Positions 5,785 through 11,035 of a stretch of DNA of 11,035 nt are shown here, one piece after another (the stretch's first letter is position 1; the number at the start of each line of letters is the position of its first letter). A model generated the notes under the pieces. The model saw only the letters and a list, made by a program, of their open reading frames with translations, had not been told where the DNA came from and did not search any database. Origin of the DNA: Sphingomonas sp. (lineage in GTDB: Bacteria; Pseudomonadota; Alphaproteobacteria; Sphingomonadales; Sphingomonadaceae); the NCBI GenBank assembly GCA_013812805.1, contig JACCSV010000052.1, positions 1 to 11,035 of the forward strand. The letters are read 5' to 3'. Made by a program: the position numbers and the translations under genes.

Positions 5785-5810
5785 TGCGTAAACATCCGAG
5801 GATATTAGAA

Positions 5811-6812
5811 TTGGCGGGTGAGAAGGCGACTGTGCCCAGGTGGCACGAACATCATCTTCGACTGGCGGTGGAGGCGGCCTGCGTCGCACTTTGGTCTTGG
5901 CACGTCGATGACGATCAGTTTGCTATGGACGAGCGCGGCTTCGAGCTGTGGGGCCTGCCGTGGTGTGAGCAAGTCACCTTCGAGCAATTATCCGCAAACA
6001 TTCACCCGGCTGACCGGGACAGAGTGCGCGCTGCGTTCAATGCAACACGCTCCGTTGCAGGATCCTATGAGATCGACTTCCGCATTTTGGTTGGTGACGA
6101 AGTCCGCTGGATCTCGGCCCGGGGTCGAGGAGCGGACGCGGGTATCGTCGACGGCGTGATGTTCGGCATCTTCCTCGACGTGACCGGTCGCAAGCAAGCC
6201 GAAGAGGGAAGCGAGCTTCTGGCAGGCGAGATGAGCCACCGGGTGAAGAACCTGTTGTCGATCGCCGCGGGCCTCACCCAGCTTACCGGCCGGTCGGCAT
6301 CTTCCGTGATGGAGATGACGGGCGATCTGACAGGACGATTGACCGCCCTCGGTCGCGCCCATGACGTTGTTCGTCCGCTTCCTGGCGAACAGGGGAAGGC
6401 CGCGCTTCTGGGGGACTTGCTGTCAGTGCTTCTCGCGCCTTACGACGAGACGGCCGCTTTCTCGGGGCGCATCCGAGTGGCCGTCCCGCGGATGGGCATC
6501 GGTGAGCAAACTGCATCTGCTCTGGCGATGGTCATCCATGAACTCGCCACCAACTCGGTCAAGTATGGCGCGCTTTCTCGTCCCGAAGGCTTTTTGGAAG
6601 TCTCTAGCCGGGTCGAAGGTGACCGCATCGACCTGATATGGGCAGAAACCGGCGGCCCGCCGATTGTTGGTCATCCTGAGTTGACTGGCTTTGGAAGCCG
6701 CCTGATCGCGCGGACCGTATCAAGCCAGCTCGGGGGAGAATTGACTTACGATTGGCAGGAAAGTGGCTTGGTAGTCACTCTCGCTTTGCGGCAGGATAGA
6801 ATGGCGGCGTAG
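5811..6812 (+). CDS. PAS-domain sensor histidine kinase, HWE family
   Basis: A 333-residue soluble kinase with no membrane segment, so probably a cytoplasmic sensor. Residues 16-130 form a PAS fold (LWSWHVDDDQF, the HPADRDRV helix near 65-72, then FRILVGDEVRWISARG). The LOV cysteine motif GRNCRFLQ is absent, so it is not a blue-light receptor of that type. The HWE phosphoacceptor helix is MSHRVKNLL with His143. The ATPase part has HELATNSVKYGAL at 243-255 (Asn248) and the family-defining WAETGGPP at 277-284, then GFGSRLI at 293-299. HWE kinases often act in alphaproteobacterial stress and light signalling; the partner receiver or PhyR-like protein is not in the window. The start is TTG at 5811, with GAGGA (5798-5802) 8 bases upstream; GTG at 5832 is an alternative. 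Confidence 0.9.
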   Translation: MAGEKATVPRWHEHHLRLAVEAACVALWSWHVDDDQFAMDERGFELWGLPWCEQVTFEQLSANIHPADRDRVRAAFNATRSVAGSYEIDFRILVGDEVRWISARGRGADAGIVDGVMFGIFLDVTGRKQAEEGSELLAGEMSHRVKNLLSIAAGLTQLTGRSASSVMEMTGDLTGRLTALGRAHDVVRPLPGEQGKAALLGDLLSVLLAPYDETAAFSGRIRVAVPRMGIGEQTASALAMVIHELATNSVKYGALSRPEGFLEVSSRVEGDRIDLIWAETGGPPIVGHPELTGFGSRLIARTVSSQLGGELTYDWQESGLVVTLALRQDRMAA

Positions 6813-6846
6813 CCGCGCACCGAGTCTGCGGCTTCCTATTTATTAG
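6811..6846 (+). terminator. Possible intrinsic terminator of the histidine kinase gene
   Basis: AGCCGC (6811-6816) and GCGGCT (6828-6833) form a 6-bp stem with an 11-base loop, followed by the T-rich TCCTATTTATTAG. The left arm overlaps the stop codon, and the loop is long. Confidence 0.35.
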
Positions 6847-6879
6847 GGACAGAAGCACCTCGGCTGTGGAGCGCTCCCC

Positions 6880-7145
6880 CTAGACTTTGGAACCCGAAGG
6901 GGACGCCTTAGCCGCCGCCGGGGCCTCGTTGGCTGATACATGCATGACATAGGGGATGAGCCCGTTCTCATCCGTCACGTCCACACGCCAATCTTCATCC
7001 ACCCAGATTTGGTTGGCGTGTCTTTCAACATCTCACCGACAAACCGGGCAAGCTCAACCCTAAGATCGGTCGGGTTGTCGCGCTCTATATCGAGCGTGTC
7101 GGAAACCGTACTCTCAGTTCGTAGCGCTATGTGAAATTTCGGCAC
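6880..7145 (-). pseudogene. DUF6894-like small protein gene with a single-base frameshift
   Basis: A GTG at 7143-7145 follows a perfect AAGGAGG (7152-7158) by 6 bases. The first frame gives MPKFHIALRTESTVSDTLDI, then ERDNPTDLRVELARFVGEML and KDTP, and then hits TGA after TKSGWMKIGVWT. One frame over, the sequence continues as QIWVDEDWRVDV, TDENGLIPYVMHVSANEAP and a short basic tail to TAG at 6880-6882. Joined near 7011-7014 the two halves give an 88-residue protein of the kind I know as DUF6894: MP-F beta strand, FVGEMLKD helix, then W-DEDWRVDVTDE-GL and MHVSA. Adding one base, for example an A in the AACC at 7014-7011, restores it. The whole span is 266 bases, one short of a multiple of three. 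It is either a recent inactivation or a sequencing error. Confidence 0.7.
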
Positions 7146-7166
7146 CTCTGGCCTCCTTGGGCCGCC

Positions 7167-7191
7167 AACTGCCGCTGGGTTCAGTCGTTCC
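7167..7191 (-). promoter_or_regulatory. Possible EcfG (general stress sigma factor) promoter for the DUF6894-like gene
   Basis: On the minus strand GGAAC (7191-7187) is followed after 17 bases by GTT (7169-7167), close to the EcfG pattern GGAAC-N16/17-CGTT, except that the base before GTT is A instead of C. A start site about 8 bases further would fall at the edge of the AAGGAGG Shine-Dalgarno, leaving a very short leader. Confidence 0.3.
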
Positions 7192-7246
7192 GCACTGTGT
7201 GAGATTCAGTTTCCGCCGGGGCTCTAATTAGCGTGCTCCAAGCTCT

Positions 7247-7510
7247 TCAAGGAAGCTCAATACGCTTAAACCGAATCAGGCCCGCCGCCGACGGGCGGAA
7301 GCCACACTTTTCGTAGAAGGCGGCGAGGTGCGGCTCATAATCGACGTGGAGCCAGTGGACTTGCTGTCGCCGCGCCAGGTCGCCGTCAGTTTCGCGGCTG
7401 TGGATTGCACGGTCACCGGCCGAGCTTTTCGAACCCTTGCCAAGCTGGCGGATGCCTCGCCCGAGGCCGTCGTCCGGTCGCTCCCTTCGAAGTCGTGGAA
7501 TTATGAGGTG
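7247..7510 (-). pseudogene. GNAT acetyltransferase C-terminal remnant
   Basis: The last 44 or so codons read DLARRQQVHWLHVDYEP, then HLAAFYEKCGFRPSAAGLI. This is the typical C-terminus of a GNAT N-acetyltransferase: the beta strand and the AxFYEKxGF motif that closes the acetyl-CoA fold. The preceding 40 codons (GLGRGIRQLGKGSKSS and following) only loosely resemble motif A, the acetyl-CoA pyrophosphate loop, and there is no N-terminal half. The only upstream ATG in frame is inside palindrome copy 5 (7540-7538), which gives an artificial MGRKRTYAESH start. A functional enzyme is unlikely; the 5' part appears lost at or near the palindrome. The alternative is a short, diverged but expressed ORF. 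Confidence 0.6.
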
Positions 7511-7521
7511 TGACTCGGCGT

Positions 7522-7553
7522 ATGTCCGCTTTCGACCCATTGCGGACGTTAGC
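7522..7553 (+). repeat. Dispersed palindrome, copy 5
   Basis: ATGTCCGC, TTTCGACCCATT and GCGGACGTTAGC: near consensus. It lies between the GNAT remnant and the stop codon (7559-7561) of the next minus-strand gene, 5 bases away. Confidence 0.9.
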
Positions 7554-7558
7554 GTCGT

Positions 7559-8509
7559 CTACTCGGCGTTCTCCGCTGCCGCCCATTTAGGCTCGCTAAT
7601 CTGCCGACCTTGACCGTCTTCGAAAGATACTTTCGTGGGCCATCGGGCATTGATGCGCTCGTAAAGCGCGCGGAAGTCCTTTTGCCAAGTTGAGCCACCC
7701 TGCGGCTGATAGACACTGAAATTGACCTCGTTGAGATCGGCCCAGCCCTGCATGAAGATGTTTGTTCCCGGCTCTCTGCACAGGCTAATCTGGAGCCACA
7801 GAAAGCTGGGGTCCGTTCTCACGTCACTTCTTACCGACCAATCGCCGGAACGGCGGAAGGCCTCCACTTCGTTTTCGACGTTACGCCATTGGTCAACGCC
7901 AACCCGAAGTTCGAAACTGGCGACCGGCCCGATTGATGTTCGGCCATCACGCAACGTATTATGGCAGCTTCGGTCTGCAGTGGCATAGGGTATAAGGAAT
8001 GCGGCCCCAATGGCCCCAGCGGCACCCACTGACAGCGCAGCGGTTCGAAGTGGCGACGGCTCTAACGAAGGTGCGTCATCTTGCTCCTCGCTCACCTCCC
8101 GTCTTCGAACGAAGAACCAGAAGACCAACGCTCCGCCAACGCCGAGCAGCCCGAATAGTCCAACAAAAGCGAGGTTCTCCAGCCACCCTGCCAAGGTGTA
8201 ACGGCCATCACTGGCGGTAACCGTCCCACCACTTGACGCTTGATCAGGTGCGCCCGAAAAAACGAGAATGGCGGGGAGGACCGCACCGATGATGAAACCC
8301 ATGACGGCTGCCACCATGGGCGTGTCGTTCCGTGCAGCCCGCGCAGCCAGATAGACGGGTAACCCGAGGCACGCCGCTACGACCATGATGATGACGAATG
8401 TCGGCGTGAAAACCCTAATGTCGCCGAACATTAGCGAGAACACGGCAGCGGCAGCCCCGCTCGCAACAATCAGACCAGCGGCTATTGTGACCACACTACG
8501 AAATCGCAT
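7559..8509 (-). CDS. Multi-pass membrane protein with C-terminal soluble domain, unknown function
   Basis: A 316-residue protein from the ATG at 8507-8509, chosen over the GTG at 8540-8542, which would only add PWRSLKRGAG. Five hydrophobic segments are visible at about 4-28, 35-58, 65-85, 109-134 and 154-177, with a charged loop at 135-152 (RRREVSEEQDD). The last 138 residues are soluble, with Cys182 and Cys244 and the order SFELRVGVDQW, ISLCREPGTNIFMQGW, VYQPQGGSTWQ. I recognise no domain. The C-terminal part would be on either membrane face; the positive RRR after segment four suggests that loop is cytoplasmic and the tail after segment five periplasmic. The gene is bracketed by palindrome copies 5 and 6. 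Confidence 0.75.
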   Translation of the reverse strand: MRFRSVVTIAAGLIVASGAAAAVFSLMFGDIRVFTPTFVIIMVVAACLGLPVYLAARAARNDTPMVAAVMGFIIGAVLPAILVFSGAPDQASSGGTVTASDGRYTLAGWLENLAFVGLFGLLGVGGALVFWFFVRRREVSEEQDDAPSLEPSPLRTAALSVGAAGAIGAAFLIPYATADRSCHNTLRDGRTSIGPVASFELRVGVDQWRNVENEVEAFRRSGDWSVRSDVRTDPSFLWLQISLCREPGTNIFMQGWADLNEVNFSVYQPQGGSTWQKDFRALYERINARWPTKVSFEDGQGRQISEPKWAAAENAE

Positions 8510-8544
8510 GCCCGCCCCCCGTTTAAGGCTCCGCCATGGCACGG

Positions 8545-8580
8545 TCTAATGTCCGCTTTCCACCCATTGCGGACATCAGC
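8545..8580 (+). repeat. Dispersed palindrome, copy 6 (closest to consensus)
   Basis: Left arm TCTAATGTCCGC, centre TTTCCACCCATT, right arm GCGGACATCAGC. The inner nine bases of the arms are perfectly complementary, and the outer mismatches leave most of a 12-bp stem. It lies between two divergently oriented small genes. Confidence 0.9.
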
Positions 8581-8601
8581 TGCGAGCGACAGAATACCGG
8601 C

Positions 8602-8784
8602 ATGGGCAAGCGTTCAGGTGTTCCTCACCGCGACGAAGAGTTGGAAAAGCTCAGCCGGGAAGAGTGGCGGGCTGAGCTTGATAGGTCTCGCGTGCGGTTG
8701 AGCATCGCAACATCATCCAAGGTAGCTAAGCAGTGGCACAAGCGTATCCATTGTCTTGAGAGCTCGCTCGCGCTGCGCAACTGA
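8602..8784 (+). CDS. Small conserved protein of unknown function (60 residues)
   Basis: A 60-residue basic, helical protein from the ATG at 8602: MGKRSGVPHRDEELEKLSRE, then EWRAELDRSRVRLSIATSSK, then VAKQWHKRIHCLESSL. The pattern LSREEWxAELDRxRxRLxxAxTSK resembles short sphingomonad hypothetical proteins I have seen; function unknown. Two amphipathic helices fit. The open frame extends upstream to 8536, but those codons (VRFPPIADI) are palindrome copy 6 read as protein and should not be annotated. There is no clear Shine-Dalgarno. The stop TGA at 8782-8784 shares its last base with palindrome copy 7. Confidence 0.6.
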   Translation: MGKRSGVPHRDEELEKLSREEWRAELDRSRVRLSIATSSKVAKQWHKRIHCLESSLALRN

Positions 8785-8810
8785 ATGTCCGCTTTCCACA
8801 TTGCGGACAC
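8784..8810 (+). repeat. Dispersed palindrome, copy 7 (2-bp shorter centre)
   Basis: AATGTCCGC and GCGGACA flank a shortened centre, TTTCCACATT. It starts on the last base of the 60-residue protein's stop codon and ends 13 bases from the stop of the SHOCT gene, which comes from the other side. Confidence 0.9.
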
Positions 8811-8823
8811 GAGGCTCTCAACG

Positions 8824-8988
8824 TCACAGCCGCGACAGAAGCTCGGTTTTCTTTGCAGTGAACTCCTCGTCGGTGAGGATCCCTTGTTCATGCAACTCCG
8901 CGAGTTTTCGGATCTGGTCGACGATCATGTCCGTTAGTTCGGACATTCTCGCGGCTCCGCTCGCAAAGTCCTTGGCTTGCTCGATCAT
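8824..8988 (-). CDS. SHOCT-domain small protein
   Basis: A 54-residue protein. Residues 24-54 are a SHOCT domain (short C-terminal domain): DQIRKLAELHEQGILTDEEF followed by TAKKTELLSRL, with the hallmark LxxGxLTDEEFxxKKxxLL. SHOCT domains are short oligomerisation or binding modules of poorly known function, usually at the ends of membrane proteins; here the domain is nearly the whole protein, with a short N-terminal helix. The ATG at 8986-8988 is preferred because GAAGAGGT lies just upstream and an extended -10 promoter element sits at 9023-9031. The longer open frame to 9093 would begin in palindrome copy 8 (MFAMGGKRTLA) and cross that promoter. It is bracketed by copies 7 and 8. Confidence 0.75.
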   Translation of the reverse strand: MIEQAKDFASGAARMSELTDMIVDQIRKLAELHEQGILTDEEFTAKKTELLSRL

Positions 8989-9012
8989 GCCTTCGACCTC
9001 TTCGATGCGACT

Positions 9013-9037
9013 CTGGTGATGTATTATATCACACCAG
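9013..9037 (-). promoter_or_regulatory. Extended -10 promoter inside an inverted repeat, for the SHOCT gene
   Basis: On the minus strand TGATATAAT (9031-9023) is an exact extended -10 element (TGnTATAAT). It is flanked by CTGGTG (9013-9018) and CACCAG (9032-9037), a 6-bp inverted repeat that could be an operator. No good -35 is seen, as is usual for extended -10 promoters. Transcription would start near 9016, giving a leader of about 28 bases. Confidence 0.5.
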
Positions 9038-9063
9038 CACTGCAGAAGAGATACGGTTGAAGC

Positions 9064-9094
9064 AAGTGTCCGCTTACCACCCATTGCGAACATT
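9064..9094 (+). repeat. Dispersed palindrome, copy 8
   Basis: AAGTGTCCGC, TTACCACCCATT and GCGAACATT: family member with three or four changes. It is the last copy before the core gene gcrA. Confidence 0.8.
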
Positions 9095-9107
9095 CGAAGA
9101 GAGCCGC

Positions 9108-9124
9108 CACGGGTGTGCCCCGTG
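9108..9124. terminator. Short hairpin downstream of gcrA
   Basis: CACGGG (9108-9113) and CCCGTG (9119-9124) form a 6-bp stem with a 5-base loop, in the 113-base gap between palindrome copy 8 and the gcrA stop codon. There is no T-tract, so termination is only a possibility. I see nothing else convincing in that gap. Confidence 0.25.
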
Positions 9125-9207
9125 ACGTCGATCGGGCTCGCTGAGGCGACCCGTCGGCCGGCTTGCGCTTTGGCTTCGCCGGCTTCCCTGCGCTCGGCAG
9201 CTTAAGG

Positions 9208-9852
9208 TTAGCGAACCCTCGGCCCGCCGAACGGCAGCGGCGGCGGGGCGCGGCGGTCGCGGCGCGGAAGCTGCGCTTGATAGGCGACTCCGCAATGCTG
9301 GACGCAATACGGGTAGCCGGGGTTGGCGGCCTGGCCGCAGAAGTGGAAATCGGGCTCGCCGGGATGGCCGACCGGCCATTTGCAGATGCGGTCGTTAAGC
9401 TCGAGCAGGCCGGTCTTGTCGGCGACTTCGGCGGATGGCTTAGCCGGAACCAGCCGCCGCGGCGGCGCCGGCGGGATCGGCGCCTGGGTGTCGCCCGGAC
9501 CCTGGCGAATGAAGCCGCCGGGGCCGACCGAACGATATTGGATGTTCTCGCCCTTGGCGTTCTGCGCCGGCGGCCGCTGCGGCTGCGGCTGCGGCGCCGG
9601 AGCTTTTGCCACCGGCTCGGGCTCAGGCGCGGGAGCTGCCCTGGCCGTAGCCTTGGCGGCTCGCGCCGTTTCCTTTTCCTTTTCCTCGCCGGGCTTGACC
9701 GGCGACGGGCGCGCTTCGAGGCCGAGGCGGTGCGCCTTGCCGATCACCGCGTTGCGGCTGACCCCGCCGAGATCCTCGGCGATCTGGCTTGCAGTCGCGC
9801 CTTTGGCCCACATCGATTTCAGGCGGTCGATCCGCTCGTCAGTCCACGACAT
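9208..9852 (-). CDS. gcrA: Cell-cycle regulator GcrA
   Basis: GcrA is an alphaproteobacterial sigma-70 cofactor that stimulates promoters carrying CcrM-methylated GAnTC sites and drives S-phase gene expression. The N-terminal helix-turn-helix is highly diagnostic: MSWTDERIDRLKSMWAKGAT, then SASQ-like ASQIAEDLGGVSRNAVIGKAHRLGL up to residue 45. A Pro/Ala/Glu-rich linker covers about 50-145, longer than in Caulobacter GcrA (about 173 residues in total, against 214 here). The C-terminal RNA-polymerase-binding part follows: LNDRICKWPVGHPGEPDFHF at 152-171, FCG, and YPYCVQHCGVAYQ at 180-191, with Cys157, 172, 183 and 187. GGAG (9864-9867 on the + strand coordinates) lies a suitable distance before the ATG at 9850-9852. 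It is divergent from the ABC-2 permease gene, with 75 bases between starts. Confidence 0.95.
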   Translation of the reverse strand: MSWTDERIDRLKSMWAKGATASQIAEDLGGVSRNAVIGKAHRLGLEARPSPVKPGEEKEKETARAAKATARAAPAPEPEPVAKAPAPQPQPQRPPAQNAKGENIQYRSVGPGGFIRQGPGDTQAPIPPAPPRRLVPAKPSAEVADKTGLLELNDRICKWPVGHPGEPDFHFCGQAANPGYPYCVQHCGVAYQAQLPRRDRRAPPPLPFGGPRVR

Positions 9853-9927
9853 TCATCAAACTCCGAAACCTGCCGGCGGCGCGCCGGTCCTTGCTGCTCA
9901 GCGCCCCAGCCGATAGGCGGGCGCGAC

Positions 9928-10770
9928 GTGAACGACCAGCGCTTCAAGCCGCAGCCTCCGCAGTGGACGCAGCAACCGCCCGGCCAACCGGTGCTGAGCG
10001 GCGTCAACTGGGGCGGGCTCAACACCCTGTATATCAAGGAGGTGCGGCGCTTCTTCAAGGTGCAGATGCAAACCGTGTGGGCGCCGGCCATCACCACCTT
10101 GTTGTATCTCGCGATCTTCACCATCGCGCTCGGCCGAAGCGGACGGACGATCATGGGCGTCAGCTTTGCCGACTTTCTCGCCCCCGGCCTGATCATCATG
10201 GCGATGATCCAGAACGCCTTCGCCAACTCCAGCTTCTCGCTGCTGGTCGGCAAGATCCAGGGCAATATCGTCGATTATCTGATGCCGCCCTTGTCGACCG
10301 GTGAGCTGATGGCGGGGCTGGTTGGCGCAGCGGTGACCCGGGCCTTCTTCGTCGGCTTTGCGGTGTGGCTGGTGATGCTGCTGTGGCCCGGCGTGTCGGT
10401 GACGATCGCTTATCCGCTGTGGGCCTTGTGGTTCGGCCTGATGGGGTCGCTGATGCTCGCCTTCCTTGGGCTGTTGACCTCGATCTGGGCGGAGAAGTTC
10501 GATCACGCGGCGGCGGTCAGCAACTTCGTCGTCACTCCGCTGTCGCTGTTGTCGGGTACTTTCTATTCGGTCGAGCAATTGTCGCCGGCGTTCCAGGCGG
10601 TCAGCCACGCCAACCCCTTTTTCTACGTGATCTCGGGATTCCGCTTCGGCTTCCTGGGCGCCAGCGACTCGCCGGTCTGGATCGGCGCCATCGGCCTGCT
10701 GGCGCTGAACGGAGCGCTTTGGGCGCTTTGCTACGCGCTTCTGAAGCGTGGCTGGAAGATCAAAAGCTAG
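9928..10770 (+). CDS. ABC-2 type transporter permease
   Basis: A 280-residue integral membrane permease of the ABC-2 family (YadH/NodJ-like), which exports a substrate with a separate ATPase that is not in the window. The N-terminal 28 residues are cytoplasmic and Pro/Gln-rich. GGLNTLYIKEVRRFFKVQ at 29-46 is the amphipathic coupling helix before six membrane segments, at about 50-70, 80-97, 130-153, 159-185, 197-215 and 250-272. VGKIQGNIVDYLMPPLS at 107-123 and ANPFFYVISGFRFGFLG at 228-244 are the family signatures. The substrate is unknown. The GTG at 9928 gives the family's usual MNDQRF start; the frame remains open much further upstream only because it runs antisense to gcrA. AGGCGGG about 7 bases before the GTG is a modest Shine-Dalgarno. 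Confidence 0.9.
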   Translation: MNDQRFKPQPPQWTQQPPGQPVLSGVNWGGLNTLYIKEVRRFFKVQMQTVWAPAITTLLYLAIFTIALGRSGRTIMGVSFADFLAPGLIIMAMIQNAFANSSFSLLVGKIQGNIVDYLMPPLSTGELMAGLVGAAVTRAFFVGFAVWLVMLLWPGVSVTIAYPLWALWFGLMGSLMLAFLGLLTSIWAEKFDHAAAVSNFVVTPLSLLSGTFYSVEQLSPAFQAVSHANPFFYVISGFRFGFLGASDSPVWIGAIGLLALNGALWALCYALLKRGWKIKS

Positions 10771-10880
10771 CCTTCAAATTTCGTTGCGCTGGTGAACCGG
10801 AGATAACTATGGCGTTCAGCCGGATATCAGCGGGAAGCTGCCATACGAGTCGCACAGATAGCTCAACAAGGAGAGCCACT

Positions 10881-11035
10881 ATGCGTACGTTCCTGCTTCC
10901 CCTGGCCGCCGCTGCTTCGACGGTTGCTCTCGCCGCGCCAGCGGCAGCGCAATATTATCCGCAGCCGCAGACATATGGCTACGTTTATCAGCAGCCGCAG
11001 CCGCCGGTTTACGGCTACGGCTATCAACAGCCGCA
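10881..11035 (+). CDS. Exported Tyr/Gln/Pro-rich protein, N-terminal part (runs off the right edge)
   Basis: Fifty-one codons from an ATG with AAGGAGAG (10868-10875) 5 bases upstream, open to the edge. A clear signal peptide, MRTFLLPLAAAASTVALAAP followed by AAAQ, is cut probably after residue 23 or 24. The mature start is YYPQPQTYGYVYQQPQPPVY, a Tyr/Gln/Pro repeat-like stretch. Short sphingomonad periplasmic proteins with such a start often continue into a coiled-coil region; this cannot be checked here. An in-frame ATG at 10809 would add 24 residues but would spoil the signal peptide, so the 10881 start is preferred. Confidence 0.8.
   Translation, partial: MRTFLLPLAAAASTVALAAPAAAQYYPQPQTYGYVYQQPQPPVYGYGYQQP

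Larger units (their letters stand above)
5648..5788 (+). pseudogene. hsp20 (small heat-shock protein) 5' remnant, truncated
   Basis: An ATG at 5648-5650, 7 bases after a perfect GGAGGA, begins MRSAFDFAPF; a second ATG at 5642 is too close to the Shine-Dalgarno. This matches the highly conserved start of alphaproteobacterial Hsp20/IbpA proteins (MRT-FDFAPFYRS-VGFDRLF in my memory). After about 10 codons the resemblance ends: the frame continues through LGRTG into palindrome copy 4 and stops at 5788 with no alpha-crystallin domain. So the leader, ribosome binding site and first codons survive while the rest of the gene is gone. An unrelated 47-residue peptide that mimics Hsp20 by chance is possible but less likely, given the ROSE-like leader. 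Confidence 0.55.

Noticed and set aside
6940..7134. 64-codon plus-strand ORF
   Set aside because: It is the antisense shadow of the frameshifted DUF6894-like gene, which has the ribosome binding site and family resemblance.
7522..9094. Integron attC sites as the explanation for the repeat-gene-repeat layout
   Set aside because: The repeats are a single 12-bp-arm palindrome without the paired R and L boxes or GTTRRRY core of attC, genes face both ways, and no integrase is present in the window.
9163..9927. A 535-codon open frame that would extend the ABC-2 permease by 255 codons
   Set aside because: The extension is antisense to gcrA and has the Arg/Ala-rich make-up of a shadow frame; permease homology starts near the GTG at 9928.
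10785..10828. EcfG-like promoter (TGAAC, then CGTT) upstream of the 10881 gene
   Set aside because: The first base of the -35 is wrong and the spacer is 15 instead of 16 or 17 bases; too weak to annotate.
1..11035. CRISPR array, tRNA, rRNA or insertion sequence
   Set aside because: No regularly spaced direct repeats with unique spacers, no cloverleaf with TTCGA-type loop that I could fold, and no transposase-like frame were seen by eye.

Overview
The window looks like chromosomal DNA of a sphingomonad alphaproteobacterium (Sphingomonas or a close relative). Support comes from the high GC content, a gcrA cell-cycle regulator (an alphaproteobacterial hallmark), a sphingomonad-like parE, an HWE-family histidine kinase, and many copies of two intergenic palindromic repeats whose accidental translations (FPPIADI, MGGKRT, FPRKREPS) are familiar from sphingomonad proteomes. 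The genus is inferred from memory of these families, not from a search.

Layout, left to right. At 1-307 (-) lies the N-terminal part of an exported protein. At 432-1421 (-) is a sphingomonad protein of unknown function with a helix-turn-helix-like core. At 1534-2623 two accessory genes (a CPCC-motif protein and a small membrane protein) are each bracketed by copies of a roughly 33-bp palindrome. At 2711-3185 a GIY-YIG nuclease gene sits among a second repeat family, including a perfect 28-bp inverted pair. A small membrane ORF follows, then parE (3481-5460, -), the topoisomerase IV ATPase subunit.

The 350 bases upstream of parE (5461-5810) hold its likely promoter, three GAnTC sites, a ROSE-like RNA thermometer hairpin with an intact Shine-Dalgarno in front of only about a dozen codons of an hsp20 gene, and another palindrome copy. 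After that come an orphan PAS-HWE histidine kinase (5811-6812, +), a frameshifted DUF6894-like gene (6880-7145, -), the C-terminal remnant of a GNAT acetyltransferase (7247-7510, -), and three small genes separated by palindrome copies: a five-TM membrane protein, a 60-residue protein and a SHOCT-domain protein. The right side returns to core-like genes: gcrA (9208-9852, -), a divergent ABC-2 permease (9928-10770, +) and the start of an exported Tyr/Gln/Pro-rich protein (10881 to the edge, +).

parE and gcrA are housekeeping genes of replication and the cell cycle. The stretches around and between them look like small accessory genes and gene remnants. The most interesting structure is the eight-copy, same-orientation palindrome that delimits five small genes in cassette-like fashion and abuts two truncated genes. 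No RNA genes, CRISPR array or complete transposon were seen.
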